From a bacterium (GTDB lineage Bacteria > Zhuqueibacterota > QNDG01), in assembly GCA_021158245.1 (NCBI GenBank), contig JAGGVB010000068.1, forward strand, positions 1 to 32,908: a DNA stretch of 32,908 nucleotides. The letters run 5' to 3'. Below the pieces are notes generated by a model, which was given only the letters and a program-made list of their open reading frames with translations, was not told the origin of the DNA and did not search any database. Shown piece after piece: positions 7,006 to 15,700 of the stretch. Position 1 is the first letter of the stretch. Every line of letters begins with the position of its first letter. A program made the translations under genes and the position numbers.

Positions 7006-7395
7006 TTAATGCAGCAGCGACCGTATCGTGTCAATAAATACTGCAGTAGCATCAACAAGAGGTTCAACTGTTTCCGCATCTAAAGATACGAAGTCAATAT
7101 AGTCCCCTTCCTGACGCAGATCAAACAACCGATTATAAAGACGTCCGTTTTCTTTTGTCACTATACCTGTTTTAACATAATGCCGGTTGAATAATGCCTT
7201 AACGCCGCTGTGTTTAGTCGCCGTATGGTTATCCCGCACCAATAAAGCAGAAACAGTGTAAAAAGCCGCATAGTAGAGACGGTTAGCACAAGTATTCCAA
7301 TGTCCTATATTTTGCATCAGACGCGCTTCTTCCAGCGTTTCTGTTGCTCGTTTCAAACGGTAGGCAATCAACGCCTGAAGGTCTTCTGCCCTCAT
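7006..7395 (-). CDS. HEPN-domain protein (toxin of an MNT/HEPN pair)
   Basis: This is a 129-residue all-helical HEPN protein of the COG1895 group. The family segment ANRLYYAAFYTVSALLV is at about residues 37-53, followed by KHSGVKALFN and LFDLRQEGDYIDF at about 90-102. HEPN toxins are usually RNases with an R-x4-6-H motif. Here the equivalent place has R94-QEG-D98-Y99, the R/D-Y variant common in this subgroup, whose nuclease activity is less certain. The start at 7395 is chosen because its ATG overlaps the stop of the MNT gene (ATGA), which indicates translational coupling. A longer reading frame upstream is a read-through of the MNT gene in another frame. The MNT partner is expected to neutralise it. 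Confidence 0.85.
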   Translation of the reverse strand: MRAEDLQALIAYRLKRATETLEEARLMQNIGHWNTCANRLYYAAFYTVSALLVRDNHTATKHSGVKALFNRHYVKTGIVTKENGRLYNRLFDLRQEGDYIDFVSLDAETVEPLVDATAVFIDTIRSLLH

Positions 7396-7718
7396 ATAGC
7401 AACCCCGTAGCTTTCGACCTGTTGACGCAATGGAACAACCGCGTAACGCTCTGACAACCATTCTTGTTTGCTGCGAATGATACTGCTCAGTACTGTGTCG
7501 GTCTCCAGTTCTATATCATACAAACAATCTTTTATTTTCGTCTCAAGTATTCTGTCTACCGGAATAGGCAGCAATATCAGAAAATCCCAGTCGGAGTCGG
7601 ATCTGGCTGTACCTGTGGCGCGTGAACCATATAAGACGATTTCCGCATCAGGTACTAAAGCCTGAATAGCAGTTTTCACTTGCTTGAGTAAAGTACTTCT
7701 TACGATCTCCTGTGCCAT
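7392..7718 (-). CDS. MNT-family nucleotidyltransferase (antitoxin of an MNT/HEPN pair)
   Basis: This 108-residue minimal nucleotidyltransferase has the active-site signature YGSRATGTARSDSDWD. Gly31-Ser32 and Asp43/Asp45 bind the nucleotide and metal, with Asp74 as a candidate third acidic residue. In characterised MntA/HepT systems the MNT protein transfers AMP groups to the HEPN toxin and inactivates it. AAGGA lies 8 bases before the ATG. It overlaps the HEPN gene by 4 bases. The pair sits at the edge of the transferred island and its base composition is more balanced than the island, so it may be a separate acquisition. Confidence 0.88.
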   Translation of the reverse strand: MAQEIVRSTLLKQVKTAIQALVPDAEIVLYGSRATGTARSDSDWDFLILLPIPVDRILETKIKDCLYDIELETDTVLSSIIRSKQEWLSERYAVVPLRQQVESYGVAI

Positions 7719-8143
7719 TTTTTTGGTCCTTATTCTCTACATTATTACTAATTCCCGGAAGACTTGTGCAAACTACATATCATAAACTCTTCAACAACTC
7801 TTTCATATATCCCATCTATTCCAAATCTTCCCCTATATGAAAATATATGTATTCCTTAGCAAACTTGCAAAATCTAAAATCTCCAATCAGCATCAATCAT
7901 TCAATCCACACCCACCCAAACACACTTTCCCCGCTCTGCAAAGCAGTCTGAAAATATAAAATCAGAATAAATAGTTTGTTTTCTCAAGGCAAAGCCTGCA
8001 CAAAAATTAAATATCGGATATGGCTATCCCTTTTACAAACTCTTCTCTTTAGAATGGACATAAGCAATGAATATAAAATTTATGAGAAGATCTGGTTTAT
8101 TTTATAAAAATTATATTAGAAAATCAAGCAAAAACAGTTTCTG
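7719..8143. other. Non-coding stretch of 425 bp
   Basis: No reading frame with family-like sequence was found on either strand. Short fragments on the minus strand (such as FGIDGIYERVVEEFM near 7770-7820) might be decayed coding sequence but are too short to assign. The gap lies between the MNT promoter side and the end of the DUF4185 gene. A small AACAG-AAA-CTGTT hairpin followed by T residues on the minus strand (about 8130-8145) is a weak terminator candidate for that gene. Confidence 0.4.
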
Positions 8144-9316
8144 TTATTCCTTTCCAAGCACAGCTTTCATCAAAACAGCTGTGTAAGGATTCCAGGTTGA
8201 CATTGTAAAATAAACAGTCAGTCTGTTTTCCGTATCAACAGCAAGATTTTCGAACTGATAGGGCCCGTATTCTCCGCCCCACACATTCTCCCGTCCCGGA
8301 TCATGTACGCTGTCCTGGTGTGCATATTCCCAGCTTACATGCATAAAATGCCCGTAACCGTTATCATCCCACGGATCAAAAACAAGCTGAACTTCAGACC
8401 AAGGGCCCCACGGATAGTCGGCAGCACGCATGTTAATTCCTCTGGGGTTCATATTATTGTAAAGCATAATCCACTTGCCGAAAACCGGATAATAAATTAC
8501 AGAGAGTTCTCCTATTCCGGACTGTTCGAATAAAGGCGCTGCATTGGATTCATTAAAGCTCCACTGTGGTATATTTGATTTGTTCATACCCGTAAAATAG
8601 CGGATTGAAGACGGGTTTTCAATATCATCTGATTTCTGGCATGCAAGATAAACCCGGCTGTTTCTGTATTTTCCCGTACCGAACAGAACCAGGCCCTGTC
8701 CGCTGTTTACAGGGAATCCTTGCCACAGGGCAAAATCAATTTTAATTAAAGAGATATTTATAAAATGATTTTTAGACACATCACATAAATACTGAAAAGA
8801 AAATCCGTTATTATCAGACCTGGCCAGAACAGTACTGCCCATGGTTTTTGTAATATCATTCCAGTCAGTTGTATGAAAGATGTACATTTTTCCGTTCAGG
8901 CTCACTCCTTCCACAGGAACTTCATATGCGCCCTGATCTATGCCAGGTATGTTAATGGGACGGTAATGGCCGTTAAGATCCCGAATAAAAGTGAGATTAA
9001 GTCCGTTTTCAGGATTTGTATCAGTGGTAAAAGCAATTGCATCGTCATCAGGAACCGCACCACCGAAACTGTCGCCAAAAAGAAGATAAGTTTTTTCATT
9101 GTGCTGAAACGGAATACCCAAATCCGTTGAAACAAGGCCGTATCTGTTTTTTGTTTTGTTGGCGGTTGAATCCTGTTTTTCTCTGTCAAAATCACCTACT
9201 AATTGTTCGATTTTTTCTGTCCGTGAAATAACTGTTATTCGGGAGGTGTTTTCCGGTTGGCTGGTACCTGGAGAACATGATAATATTAATAAGAGAAGCA
9301 AAATAAATACAATCAT
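8144..9316 (-). CDS. DUF4185-type beta-propeller lipoprotein
   Basis: The 390-residue protein starts with a very short hydrophobic signal ending ILSC (Cys14), a lipobox. The signal lacks the usual Lys or Arg near the start, which is odd. The body matches the DUF4185 / five-bladed propeller glycoside-hydrolase-like fold: STDLGIPFQHNEKTYLLFGD near the N-terminus, then VEGVSLNGKMYIFHTTDW, YYPVFGKWIMLYNN, WGPWSEVQLVFDP and VYFTMSTWNPYTAVLM at the end. Members are thought to bind or cleave carbohydrate, but the substrate is not known. GGGAT lies before the ATG. It lies downstream of copA across a 188-bp gap holding a palindromic repeat, so it probably has its own promoter. Confidence 0.75.
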   Translation of the reverse strand: MIVFILLLLLILSCSPGTSQPENTSRITVISRTEKIEQLVGDFDREKQDSTANKTKNRYGLVSTDLGIPFQHNEKTYLLFGDSFGGAVPDDDAIAFTTDTNPENGLNLTFIRDLNGHYRPINIPGIDQGAYEVPVEGVSLNGKMYIFHTTDWNDITKTMGSTVLARSDNNGFSFQYLCDVSKNHFINISLIKIDFALWQGFPVNSGQGLVLFGTGKYRNSRVYLACQKSDDIENPSSIRYFTGMNKSNIPQWSFNESNAAPLFEQSGIGELSVIYYPVFGKWIMLYNNMNPRGINMRAADYPWGPWSEVQLVFDPWDDNGYGHFMHVSWEYAHQDSVHDPGRENVWGGEYGPYQFENLAVDTENRLTVYFTMSTWNPYTAVLMKAVLGKE

Positions 9317-9447
9317 ACTTTATCCCATGCTTTTAACAAGATAAAATTTATTTATAATAAAATCAATTATATGTTGTTTCTTACTGGAAAGACTTAATAT
9401 TTTTTTGTCCGGCCTCTCTAAAATCTCCGCCCGGAAATGCGATGTAG

Positions 9448-9467
9448 GGGCGAACGGTCGTTCGCCC
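9448..9467. repeat. Short palindromic repeat (REP-like)
   Basis: GGGCGAACG and CGTTCGCCC form perfect 9-bp arms separated by GT. The same kind of GTAGGGGCGAAC / GTTCGCCC palindrome occurs as an interspersed intergenic repeat in many uncultured bacterial genomes. It lies downstream of copA and is more GC-rich than its surroundings. Confidence 0.6.
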
Positions 9468-9504
9468 TCAGCTTCCAGATAGAACCCGGAAGAACCTGAT
9501 AAAC

Positions 9505-12174
9505 TCAAAGACGCACTTTCATCAATCTCCTGGAATTTGTCACAACATTTATAGAGCTGAATGCCATAGCAGCCTCTGCAAGAACCGGATGCATCAGGCC
9601 AAGCACTGCGAGAGGTATCATTACAACATTGTAGAAAAATGCCCAGAACAGATTCTGCTTTATTTTTTTAAATGTAGCCCTGCTCAGGTGTACTGCTTTT
9701 GCCACGCTTTCAACATTTCCTTTAACAAGGACAATATCGCCGGCTTCAATTGCAATATCAGTTCCTGTGCCGATTGCAATACCGACATCAGCCTGAGTAA
9801 GTGCAGGCGCATCATTAATACCGTCACCAACCATTGCAACAATTTCACCATTTTGCTGAAGCTCTTTTACCTTCTCTGCTTTTTCATTCGGCAAAACATT
9901 TGCCATAAATTTTTCAATACCTACAAGAGCTGCAATAGCTTTTGCTGTTTTTTCGTTGTCCCCTGTAATCATAACAGGTTTCATACCGAGGGATTTAAGC
10001 TTTTCCACAGCTCTTCTGCTGCTCTCTTTTATAGTATCTGCAACTGCTATCAATCCCATGACCTGATTATTTCTTACAACAATTACTACACTTTTTGCCT
10101 GTGATTCAAGTTCTGCCTTTTTAACAAGAAGAGGTTCAGACAGTGGAATCCTCTCGGACTTCATAAGCTCCTCTGTACCCGCAAGTACGGAAAAATTGTC
10201 AATTACTCCTTTTATTCCTTTTCCCGGAACTGCTTTAAATTCCCGAATTGTTCCTGTTTCTATTCCTTCGGCTCTGCAAAACTCAACAATTGCCATAGCT
10301 ACCGGATGTTCTGATCCTGTTTCTGCTGTTGCTGCGGTTTTAAGCATATCTTCCCTTTTAAAATTGCTTGCTGGAAAGATATCCGTAACTCCCGGTTTTC
10401 CTGTTGTGACAGTACCTGTTTTATCAAGGACAATTGTTGTAACATCTTTCATCCTCTGAATAGCAGAGCCTTTCCGTATGAGAATGCCGTTTTCCGCACC
10501 CTTTCCCGATCCGACCATAAGAGCTGTAGGTGTTGCAAGGCCGAGAGCGCAGGGGCAAGCAATTACAAGTACTGCAATAAAGGAAAAAAAAGCCAGAGCA
10601 GCAGCAGACATGTCAGGATTTACCCACGGGAGAATAAGAGATCCTTTTATTATAATTCCATGGAAAAACTCTGGAAACAGGAGCCAGAATCCCAGAGTCA
10701 ATACTGCTATAAGCAGGATTACAGGCACAAAAACAGCAGTAACTTTGTCTGCAACTGCCTGAATAGGCACTTTTGAAGTTTGGGCCTCTTCAACCATACG
10801 AATAATCTGGCTGAGAAAGGTTTCTTTTCCAAGCTTTGTGGCCTTTATTTTCAGGAGAGAGTCAATATTTATTGTAGCTCCTATAACACTGTTGCCTTGA
10901 GTTTTCTCTACAGGCATGGATTCGCCTGTTGCCAGAGATTCGTCAACAGAGCCCATACCCTCAATTATAATTCCGTCAGTTGGTATCTTCTCACCGGGCT
11001 TTACAATCATAATATCATTTTTCTGCAGAAGAGAAATCGGAATGGTCAATTCTTTTCCGTCCCTTTCAATTCGGGCCTCTTTTGCTTCGAGAGTCAGCAG
11101 CCTTTTAATAGCCTGAGATGCCCGGCCCTTGGACTTTGTTTCTATGTATCTTCCGGTCAGGTGGAATGCCATAATCATTGCACCGACACCTGTAAAGTTT
11201 TGGAATTCCGGAACAACGCCGGCAAGGTGCAGAATAGCTGCAATTCCAGTTGAAAAGGAGGACAACGTCCCCATTGCAATAAGTACATCCATATTGGGAG
11301 AAAGATTTATCGCAGATTTCCATGCACTTCGGAAAGTTTCTTTTCCGGGAATAAAGAATACCAGTGCAGTAAGAACAAATGTGGCTATGGCTGAAAATGC
11401 AGGGCCGAAAACTTGTTTTCCGAAAATCATCTCAGGGATCATAAGGAAAATCACAGGAGCAGTAAATGCCCATGCAAGGAGCATCTTTGTTTTTGCCCTG
11501 TTAATCTTTTTTTCATCCAGGTCTTCCTGAGCCTGGCTGCTTTTATCTTCATCCTTTAATACAAGTTTATATCCTTTTTTTGACACTGCTTCTGCAAGTG
11601 CATTAAATTCTATCCTATCAGAGTTAAAAACAACCTTTGCTGTTTCAGTTGTAAGATTGACTACTGCATCAATAACGCCTTCTTCGGATAAAAGAGCTTT
11701 CTCTACAGTTGATACACACCCGGCACAGTGCATCCCCTCTACAGAAAAAAACGCCTCATTTTTTTCCAGATCCTTCAGTTTTGCCTTGTACCCGGCTTTT
11801 TCTACAGCCTTCTCTATCTCATGAATACTTACCATGGATTTATCAAAATAGAGATGTGCTGATTCTGTTATAAGGTTCACTGCTACATCTATAACGCCGT
11901 CTAATTTTTTAATACTTTTTTCGACTGATGAAACACAGCCTGCACAGTGCATGCCTTCAATTATAAGATTGATTTCATCTTTGCTGCTGATTTTATCCTG
12001 CATTGTTTTTCTTTTATCAATTTCTTTCTCTGAATTAATAAATTTTTCAGGATTAATTAAAAATTTATTTTTGCATGAATCAGAGCAGAAAAAATATTTT
12101 TTATTTCTATATATGGAAGAGAGTGCTCTGTCTGTGTCTTTCACTGTCATTTTACAAACAGGGTCTATATGCAT
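9505..12174 (-). CDS. copA: Copper-exporting P1B-type ATPase with N-terminal YHS and two HMA domains
   Basis: This 889-residue inner-membrane pump exports Cu+ (or Ag+) at the cost of ATP. Domains in order: a YHS domain (residues 1-46, [19 protein letters not shown]); HMA 1 with GMHCAGC at C77/C80; HMA 2 with C150/C153; transmembrane helices; the [10 protein letters not shown] actuator motif; the CPC metal site in IACPCALG (C540/C542); phosphorylation motif DKTGT at D584; GSEHP; and GDGINDAP before the last helices. All catalytic residues are present. The start is set at 12174 because AAGGAT lies 8 bases before it and the YHS domain begins there; the longer frame opens with TTG and no ribosome site. 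It begins 26 bp after the vapC stop, so it may share the vapBC transcript. No CopY/CueR regulator is adjacent. Confidence 0.93.
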   Translation of the reverse strand: MHIDPVCKMTVKDTDRALSSIYRNKKYFFCSDSCKNKFLINPEKFINSEKEIDKRKTMQDKISSKDEINLIIEGMHCAGCVSSVEKSIKKLDGVIDVAVNLITESAHLYFDKSMVSIHEIEKAVEKAGYKAKLKDLEKNEAFFSVEGMHCAGCVSTVEKALLSEEGVIDAVVNLTTETAKVVFNSDRIEFNALAEAVSKKGYKLVLKDEDKSSQAQEDLDEKKINRAKTKMLLAWAFTAPVIFLMIPEMIFGKQVFGPAFSAIATFVLTALVFFIPGKETFRSAWKSAINLSPNMDVLIAMGTLSSFSTGIAAILHLAGVVPEFQNFTGVGAMIMAFHLTGRYIETKSKGRASQAIKRLLTLEAKEARIERDGKELTIPISLLQKNDIMIVKPGEKIPTDGIIIEGMGSVDESLATGESMPVEKTQGNSVIGATINIDSLLKIKATKLGKETFLSQIIRMVEEAQTSKVPIQAVADKVTAVFVPVILLIAVLTLGFWLLFPEFFHGIIIKGSLILPWVNPDMSAAALAFFSFIAVLVIACPCALGLATPTALMVGSGKGAENGILIRKGSAIQRMKDVTTIVLDKTGTVTTGKPGVTDIFPASNFKREDMLKTAATAETGSEHPVAMAIVEFCRAEGIETGTIREFKAVPGKGIKGVIDNFSVLAGTEELMKSERIPLSEPLLVKKAELESQAKSVVIVVRNNQVMGLIAVADTIKESSRRAVEKLKSLGMKPVMITGDNEKTAKAIAALVGIEKFMANVLPNEKAEKVKELQQNGEIVAMVGDGINDAPALTQADVGIAIGTGTDIAIEAGDIVLVKGNVESVAKAVHLSRATFKKIKQNLFWAFFYNVVMIPLAVLGLMHPVLAEAAMAFSSINVVTNSRRLMKVRL

Positions 12175-12199
12175 AAATTTTATCCTTATTAATTGCAAG

Positions 12200-12625
12200 T
12201 TATGATTGAATTCTATTTTTCATATCAGCATTAAATAAAATAATAGGGATATTCTTTTGATAGGAAATAAAATCTTTATCGTTTGTAAATATTGGTAATT
12301 TATATCTTGATGAAACCGAACAAATTAAAAAATCAGTATTAGATCCCTGAATACCTTTCTGTCGATTAATGTTGAAATATTCTGCGGCAAGTTCATAATC
12401 TTCCGTTTCCAGAAATAAATCAGGAAATGCTGAAAGATATTTTTTAAGATGGTCAAATTGATTTTTTATTTTAATGCCGGATAAAATCTCCTGCCTGATT
12501 GGGCCAATCATCTGTACAAGGGCATCATTTATTAAATCTTTTAGAACTGACACTGAGGGATCCTTATTATTCCGGTTTCTTCGTAACGCCAGAGACCAGA
12601 TGCATGTATCAACAAGGATCTTCAT
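12200..12625 (-). CDS. vapC: VapC-type PIN-domain ribonuclease toxin
   Basis: The 141-residue PIN domain has all the expected acidic residues. Asp6 is in ILVDTCIW, Glu46 in IRQEILSG, Asp98 in GSNTDFLI, and Asp116/Asp118 in TNDKDF. PIN toxins are Mg-dependent RNases that cut tRNA or rRNA and are held inactive by VapB. The ATG overlaps the vapB stop by four bases (ATGA), the usual coupling. The copA start follows 26 bp after its stop. It could also be called a plain type II PIN toxin because the target cannot be inferred. Confidence 0.88.
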   Translation of the reverse strand: MKILVDTCIWSLALRRNRNNKDPSVSVLKDLINDALVQMIGPIRQEILSGIKIKNQFDHLKKYLSAFPDLFLETEDYELAAEYFNINRQKGIQGSNTDFLICSVSSRYKLPIFTNDKDFISYQKNIPIILFNADMKNRIQS

Positions 12626-12822
12626 TTTACGAGCCTCTGTTTTTTGTAATTGTAATTTTTGTCATATTCGATTTTACCGAATAAATTTATAATATCAGAT
12701 TGTCGATGCCGTTGAATATATTCCTTTAAAGCCTCAGTAACTGCTTCTTTTTTTGTTTTATGTTTACCGATTTTTTTTGCTGTTTCTATCAGAGAATCGT
12801 CTATTGCCAGATTTGTAGCCAT
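12622..12822 (-). CDS. vapB: VapB-type antitoxin
   Basis: This 66-residue protein reads MATNLAIDDSLIETAKKIGK, then HKTKKEAVTEALKEYIQRHR. This is the standard DUF2191/VapB ribbon-helix-helix N-terminus that binds the operator as a dimer. The C-terminal part (INLFGKIEYDKNYNYKKQR) is the tail that would wrap the VapC active site. AAGGAG lies 7 bases before the ATG. It overlaps vapC by four bases and has a strong promoter with a palindromic operator upstream. Confidence 0.88.
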   Translation of the reverse strand: MATNLAIDDSLIETAKKIGKHKTKKEAVTEALKEYIQRHRQSDIINLFGKIEYDKNYNYKKQRLVK

Positions 12823-12860
12823 TTTAATTTCTCCTTGTGTCTTGATAATTTCTACACATT

Positions 12861-12889
12861 AGTATACACAATTAACTGTGTAACATCAA
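12861..12889 (-). promoter_or_regulatory. vapBC promoter and operator
   Basis: On the minus strand, TTGATG (12889-12884) and TATACT (12866-12861) are separated by exactly 17 bp. The spacer is almost filled by a near-palindrome, TACACA-GTTAAT-TGTGTA (12882-12865), which overlaps the -10 box. This is the arrangement expected for autorepression by the VapBC complex. Confidence 0.65.
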
Positions 12890-12933
12890 GAAGATTTTTT
12901 AATATAACATCAGCTTAATCCAATAATAATTTC

Positions 12934-12969
12934 AACAGTGCAGCCGGCAAGTTTGCCGGCCACACTGTT
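12934..12969 (-). terminator. Terminator-like hairpin after hcp
   Basis: AACAGTG-CA-GCCGGCAA, a GT loop, then TTGCCGGC-CA-CACTGTT form a stem broken only by a CA/CA mismatch. It starts about 28 bp past the hcp stop on the minus strand. The run after it is only moderately T-rich (GTTGAAATTATTATT), so a repeat element of the same shape is an alternative. Confidence 0.55.
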
Positions 12970-12997
12970 TTGCCAAAGGGTTCAACCTTTGAGGGTT

Positions 12998-14662
12998 CTA
13001 TCTGCCTGCCATGATTGCTTCAACATCAGAAGCAGCATCTCCCACAGGCTTAATATCAAATTTTTCTACAAGTACATTAACAACAGCAGGAGAAAGAAAT
13101 GCAGGAAGCGTAGGCCCAAGCCTTATGCCCTTAAACCCGAGATATAGAAGAGCAAGAAGAACTGCAACCGCTTTCTGCTCATACCATGCTATATCAAAGG
13201 AGATGGGCAGGTCATTTACATTTTCCATACCGAAGATTTCTTTGAGTTTAAGGGCAATAACTGCAAGTGAGTAGGAGTCGTTGCACTGGCCTGCATCCAG
13301 AACTCTTGGTATTCCTCCGATTTCTCCGAGGTTTAATTTATTGTACCTGAATTTTGCGCATCCTGCAGTAAGTATTACAGCGTCTTTTGGAAGGGTTTCC
13401 GCCACTTCTGTAAAATAATTTCTCGATTTGTGGCGTCCATCGCATCCTGCCATTACAACAAACCGTTTAATTGCGCCTGTTTTGACAGCATCAACAATCT
13501 TATCAGCAAGAGCAAGTACCTGATGATGTGCAAACCCTCCTATAATTTCGCCTTTTTCTATTTCCACAGGCGGCTGACATTTTTTTGCCATATCAATAAT
13601 CTCGGAAAAATCTTTCTGCCCGTTTTCTTCTCTGTCCGAAATGTGTTTTACGTTAGGGAAACCTACGTTGCCGGTTGTAAAAACTCTTTCTTTATAAGAA
13701 TCTTTCGGAGGGACCAGACAGTTTGTTGTCATAAGTATAGGGCCATTAAACTGCTCAAACTCCACATTCTGTTTCCACCACGCATTTCCGTAATTGCCGA
13801 CAAAATGTTTGTATTTCTTAAAAGCAGGATAGTAATTTGCAGGAAGCATCTCGCCATGGGTGTAGACATCAACTCCGGTGCCTTGTGTCTGGTCCAAAAG
13901 TTCCTGCATGTCTTTTAAGTCATGGCCGCTTATTAAAATACCGGGATTGTTCCTTACGCCTATATTTACCTTTGTAATTTCCGGATTGCCGTAAGTTTCA
14001 GTATTTGCTTTATCAAGAAGCGCCATTGTGTCAACTGCAACTTTACCGGCCTGAATAACAAAGTCAAACATTGTTTCCTGAGTAATATCCTCAGTTGTTG
14101 ATTTAAGCGCATTCATAAAAAATCTGTATATGGAATCATCCTCATATCCAAGGACATACGCATGTTCGGCATATGCAGCAATGCCTTTCAATCCTATAAT
14201 CAACAGTTCCCTAAGAGATCTGACATCCTCGTTTTCCGTTGCAAGGACAGAGGCCTCTATGCTCTTAGAAAGGAACTCTTCAGCTGTTGAACCAGCCCAT
14301 GTTGCCGAGTCATGCATAATTTCTGTGAATTCTTCTCCGGTTTTTTCGCGGTAAGATTTAAGGAAGTGTTCTCTTGCATTATCTCTTAAATCAAGTGCTT
14401 CTCTTATAAGCTCTGCAAGCTTTTCATCGTCAAAAGTTACATTTGTTATAGTAGTAAAAAGGCCTTTTGCAACAAATCTTCCATGCTCCATGATATTATC
14501 ACCAATCTCATCACTCTTAAGCCCCCAGATTGAAATACCTTTTAAAACATAAATTAAAACATCCATAAGATTGGCTGTTGTGTCATTTTTCCCGCACACT
14601 CCTCTTACTGTACAGCCCTGATTTTTTGCGGTTTCCTGACACTGATAACAAAACATACTCAT
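12998..14662 (-). CDS. hcp: Hybrid-cluster protein (hydroxylamine / NO reductase type)
   Basis: This 554-residue cytoplasmic iron-sulfur enzyme is known in other bacteria to reduce hydroxylamine and to detoxify nitric oxide. The N-terminus [20 protein letters not shown] has cluster ligands C5-x2-C8-x8-C17-x5-C23, the compact spacing of the strict-anaerobe class rather than the longer enterobacterial one. Hybrid-cluster motifs are visible further on: GHDL near 250, [41 protein letters not shown]. Length matches the family (about 550). GAGGAG lies 7 bases before the ATG. The upstream ferredoxin gene is 46 bp away in the same direction, and the pair shares a regulated promoter at about 15620. 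Confidence 0.95.
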   Translation of the reverse strand: MSMFCYQCQETAKNQGCTVRGVCGKNDTTANLMDVLIYVLKGISIWGLKSDEIGDNIMEHGRFVAKGLFTTITNVTFDDEKLAELIREALDLRDNAREHFLKSYREKTGEEFTEIMHDSATWAGSTAEEFLSKSIEASVLATENEDVRSLRELLIIGLKGIAAYAEHAYVLGYEDDSIYRFFMNALKSTTEDITQETMFDFVIQAGKVAVDTMALLDKANTETYGNPEITKVNIGVRNNPGILISGHDLKDMQELLDQTQGTGVDVYTHGEMLPANYYPAFKKYKHFVGNYGNAWWKQNVEFEQFNGPILMTTNCLVPPKDSYKERVFTTGNVGFPNVKHISDREENGQKDFSEIIDMAKKCQPPVEIEKGEIIGGFAHHQVLALADKIVDAVKTGAIKRFVVMAGCDGRHKSRNYFTEVAETLPKDAVILTAGCAKFRYNKLNLGEIGGIPRVLDAGQCNDSYSLAVIALKLKEIFGMENVNDLPISFDIAWYEQKAVAVLLALLYLGFKGIRLGPTLPAFLSPAVVNVLVEKFDIKPVGDAASDVEAIMAGR

Positions 14663-14708
14663 ATTTCTGCTCCTCTGTGATTTTTTTTAGATTGCATTAT
14701 CGCTATTT

Positions 14709-15569
14709 CTATATATTTAATATGTCTATCCATTCTTCCTGCAGTATTTCTCCTTTTATTGATACAATTACTACTTTTACGGGAACCATTCTTATTGCTT
14801 CAGACATGGCCTTTTTCAAAATCTGAATCATGCCTCCACAGCACGGCACCTGCATTATAAGTACCGTAATTGTATTAACCTTTGCTTCATCAATCATTGT
14901 TTTCAATTTTTCAACATAGATTTCTCTGCCTCCGTCAAGTTTTGGGCATGCAATTGCAATTGATTTTCCTTTTAACCACTTGGTATGGAAATCCCCGAGA
15001 GTAAATGCAGTACAATCTGCAGCGAGAAGAAGATCCGCATTTTTGTAGTACTCTGCAGTCGGCATTGCAAGATGAAGCTGTACAGGCCAATGTGCAAGAT
15101 ATGAAGGGCATTCCGCAGATTCAAAAATTTTGTCTGGTTTCCGATCAATGCTTAAGCTGATACTGCCCGGGCATCCGGATAGCTTCACTCTCTGATGGCT
15201 GCGTACCGTATGTTTTTCTTCAGGCAGTTCTATCCGTTCTTTATCAAGGTAATGTACTGCCTGATTGTACAATTCGGTTTCTCCGTGGTCATTCAGATGT
15301 TTCAAATGTGCGCGTATTGTATTTGCACCGTGATGAACAATATTCTCCATAACCTTATCTTCGTTGTAAGGTTCAGCTGCTCTCTCTTCAATTGTAATAG
15401 CTCCTTCAGGGCAGTGTCCGAGGCATTCGCCAAGCCCGTCGCAAAAAATGTCACTTACAAGACGGGCCTTATTGTCTATTATTTGTATGGCATTTTCCGG
15501 GCAATGGGGAATACATAAGCCGCATCCTGTGCATTTCTCCTCGTCTATTTTGATGATTTCCCTTTTCAC
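14709..15569 (-). CDS. frdX: 4Fe-4S ferredoxin-like partner of Hcp (FrdX type)
   Basis: The 286-residue protein carries an N-terminal ferredoxin domain. The first cluster has C13-x2-C16-x2-C19-x3-C23 (KCTGCGLCIPHCP). The second has C43-x5-C49-x3-C53 (CDGLGECLGHCPEG). The long C-terminal part keeps Cys in SGCPGS, AECPSYL, AADCTAF, ACPKLD and VPCCGGM, possible further ligands. Genes of this type accompany hcp in anaerobes and belong to the HcpR regulon; electron donation to Hcp is the inferred role. The start is a GTG with AAAGGGA upstream. It is the first gene of the operon with hcp. Confidence 0.85.
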   Translation of the reverse strand: MKREIIKIDEEKCTGCGLCIPHCPENAIQIIDNKARLVSDIFCDGLGECLGHCPEGAITIEERAAEPYNEDKVMENIVHHGANTIRAHLKHLNDHGETELYNQAVHYLDKERIELPEEKHTVRSHQRVKLSGCPGSISLSIDRKPDKIFESAECPSYLAHWPVQLHLAMPTAEYYKNADLLLAADCTAFTLGDFHTKWLKGKSIAIACPKLDGGREIYVEKLKTMIDEAKVNTITVLIMQVPCCGGMIQILKKAMSEAIRMVPVKVVIVSIKGEILQEEWIDILNI

Positions 15570-15622
15570 CCGATTTCCCTTTAACCAAAAATAAATTAGG
15601 ATTTCTTTCTTTTCGATATTAA

Positions 15623-15663
15623 ATTATATAAATAAGCAGTATGAATCCTTGATATGGATCAAG
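15623..15663 (-). promoter_or_regulatory. frdX-hcp promoter with an FNR-type activator site
   Basis: A perfect palindrome CTTGAT-ATGG-ATCAAG (15648-15663) matches the FNR consensus TTGAT-N4-ATCAA. On the minus strand a TATAAT -10 box lies at 15628-15623 with a poor -35 (CAAGGA). The palindrome centre is about 40 bp before the predicted start, where class II Crp/Fnr activators bind. Confidence 0.7.
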
Positions 15664-15678
15664 AAAATCAAATATAAT
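15649..15678 (+). promoter_or_regulatory. Promoter of the Crp/Fnr regulator gene
   Basis: TTGATA (15649-15654) and TATAAT (15673-15678) are 18 bp apart on the plus strand. The -35 box lies inside the FNR-type palindrome, so a bound regulator should repress its own gene while activating the opposite operon. Confidence 0.6.
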
Positions 15679-15700
15679 TGAAAAACATGCAATCTTTTAT

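Noticed and set aside
7740-7860. Possible decayed coding sequence upstream of the MNT gene
   Set aside because: Fragments such as FGIDGIYERVVEEFM are too short and broken by stops; no family could be named.
9320-9508. 62-codon minus-strand frame between copA and the DUF4185 gene
   Set aside because: It runs through the GGGCGAACG palindrome and has no protein-like pattern or ribosome site.
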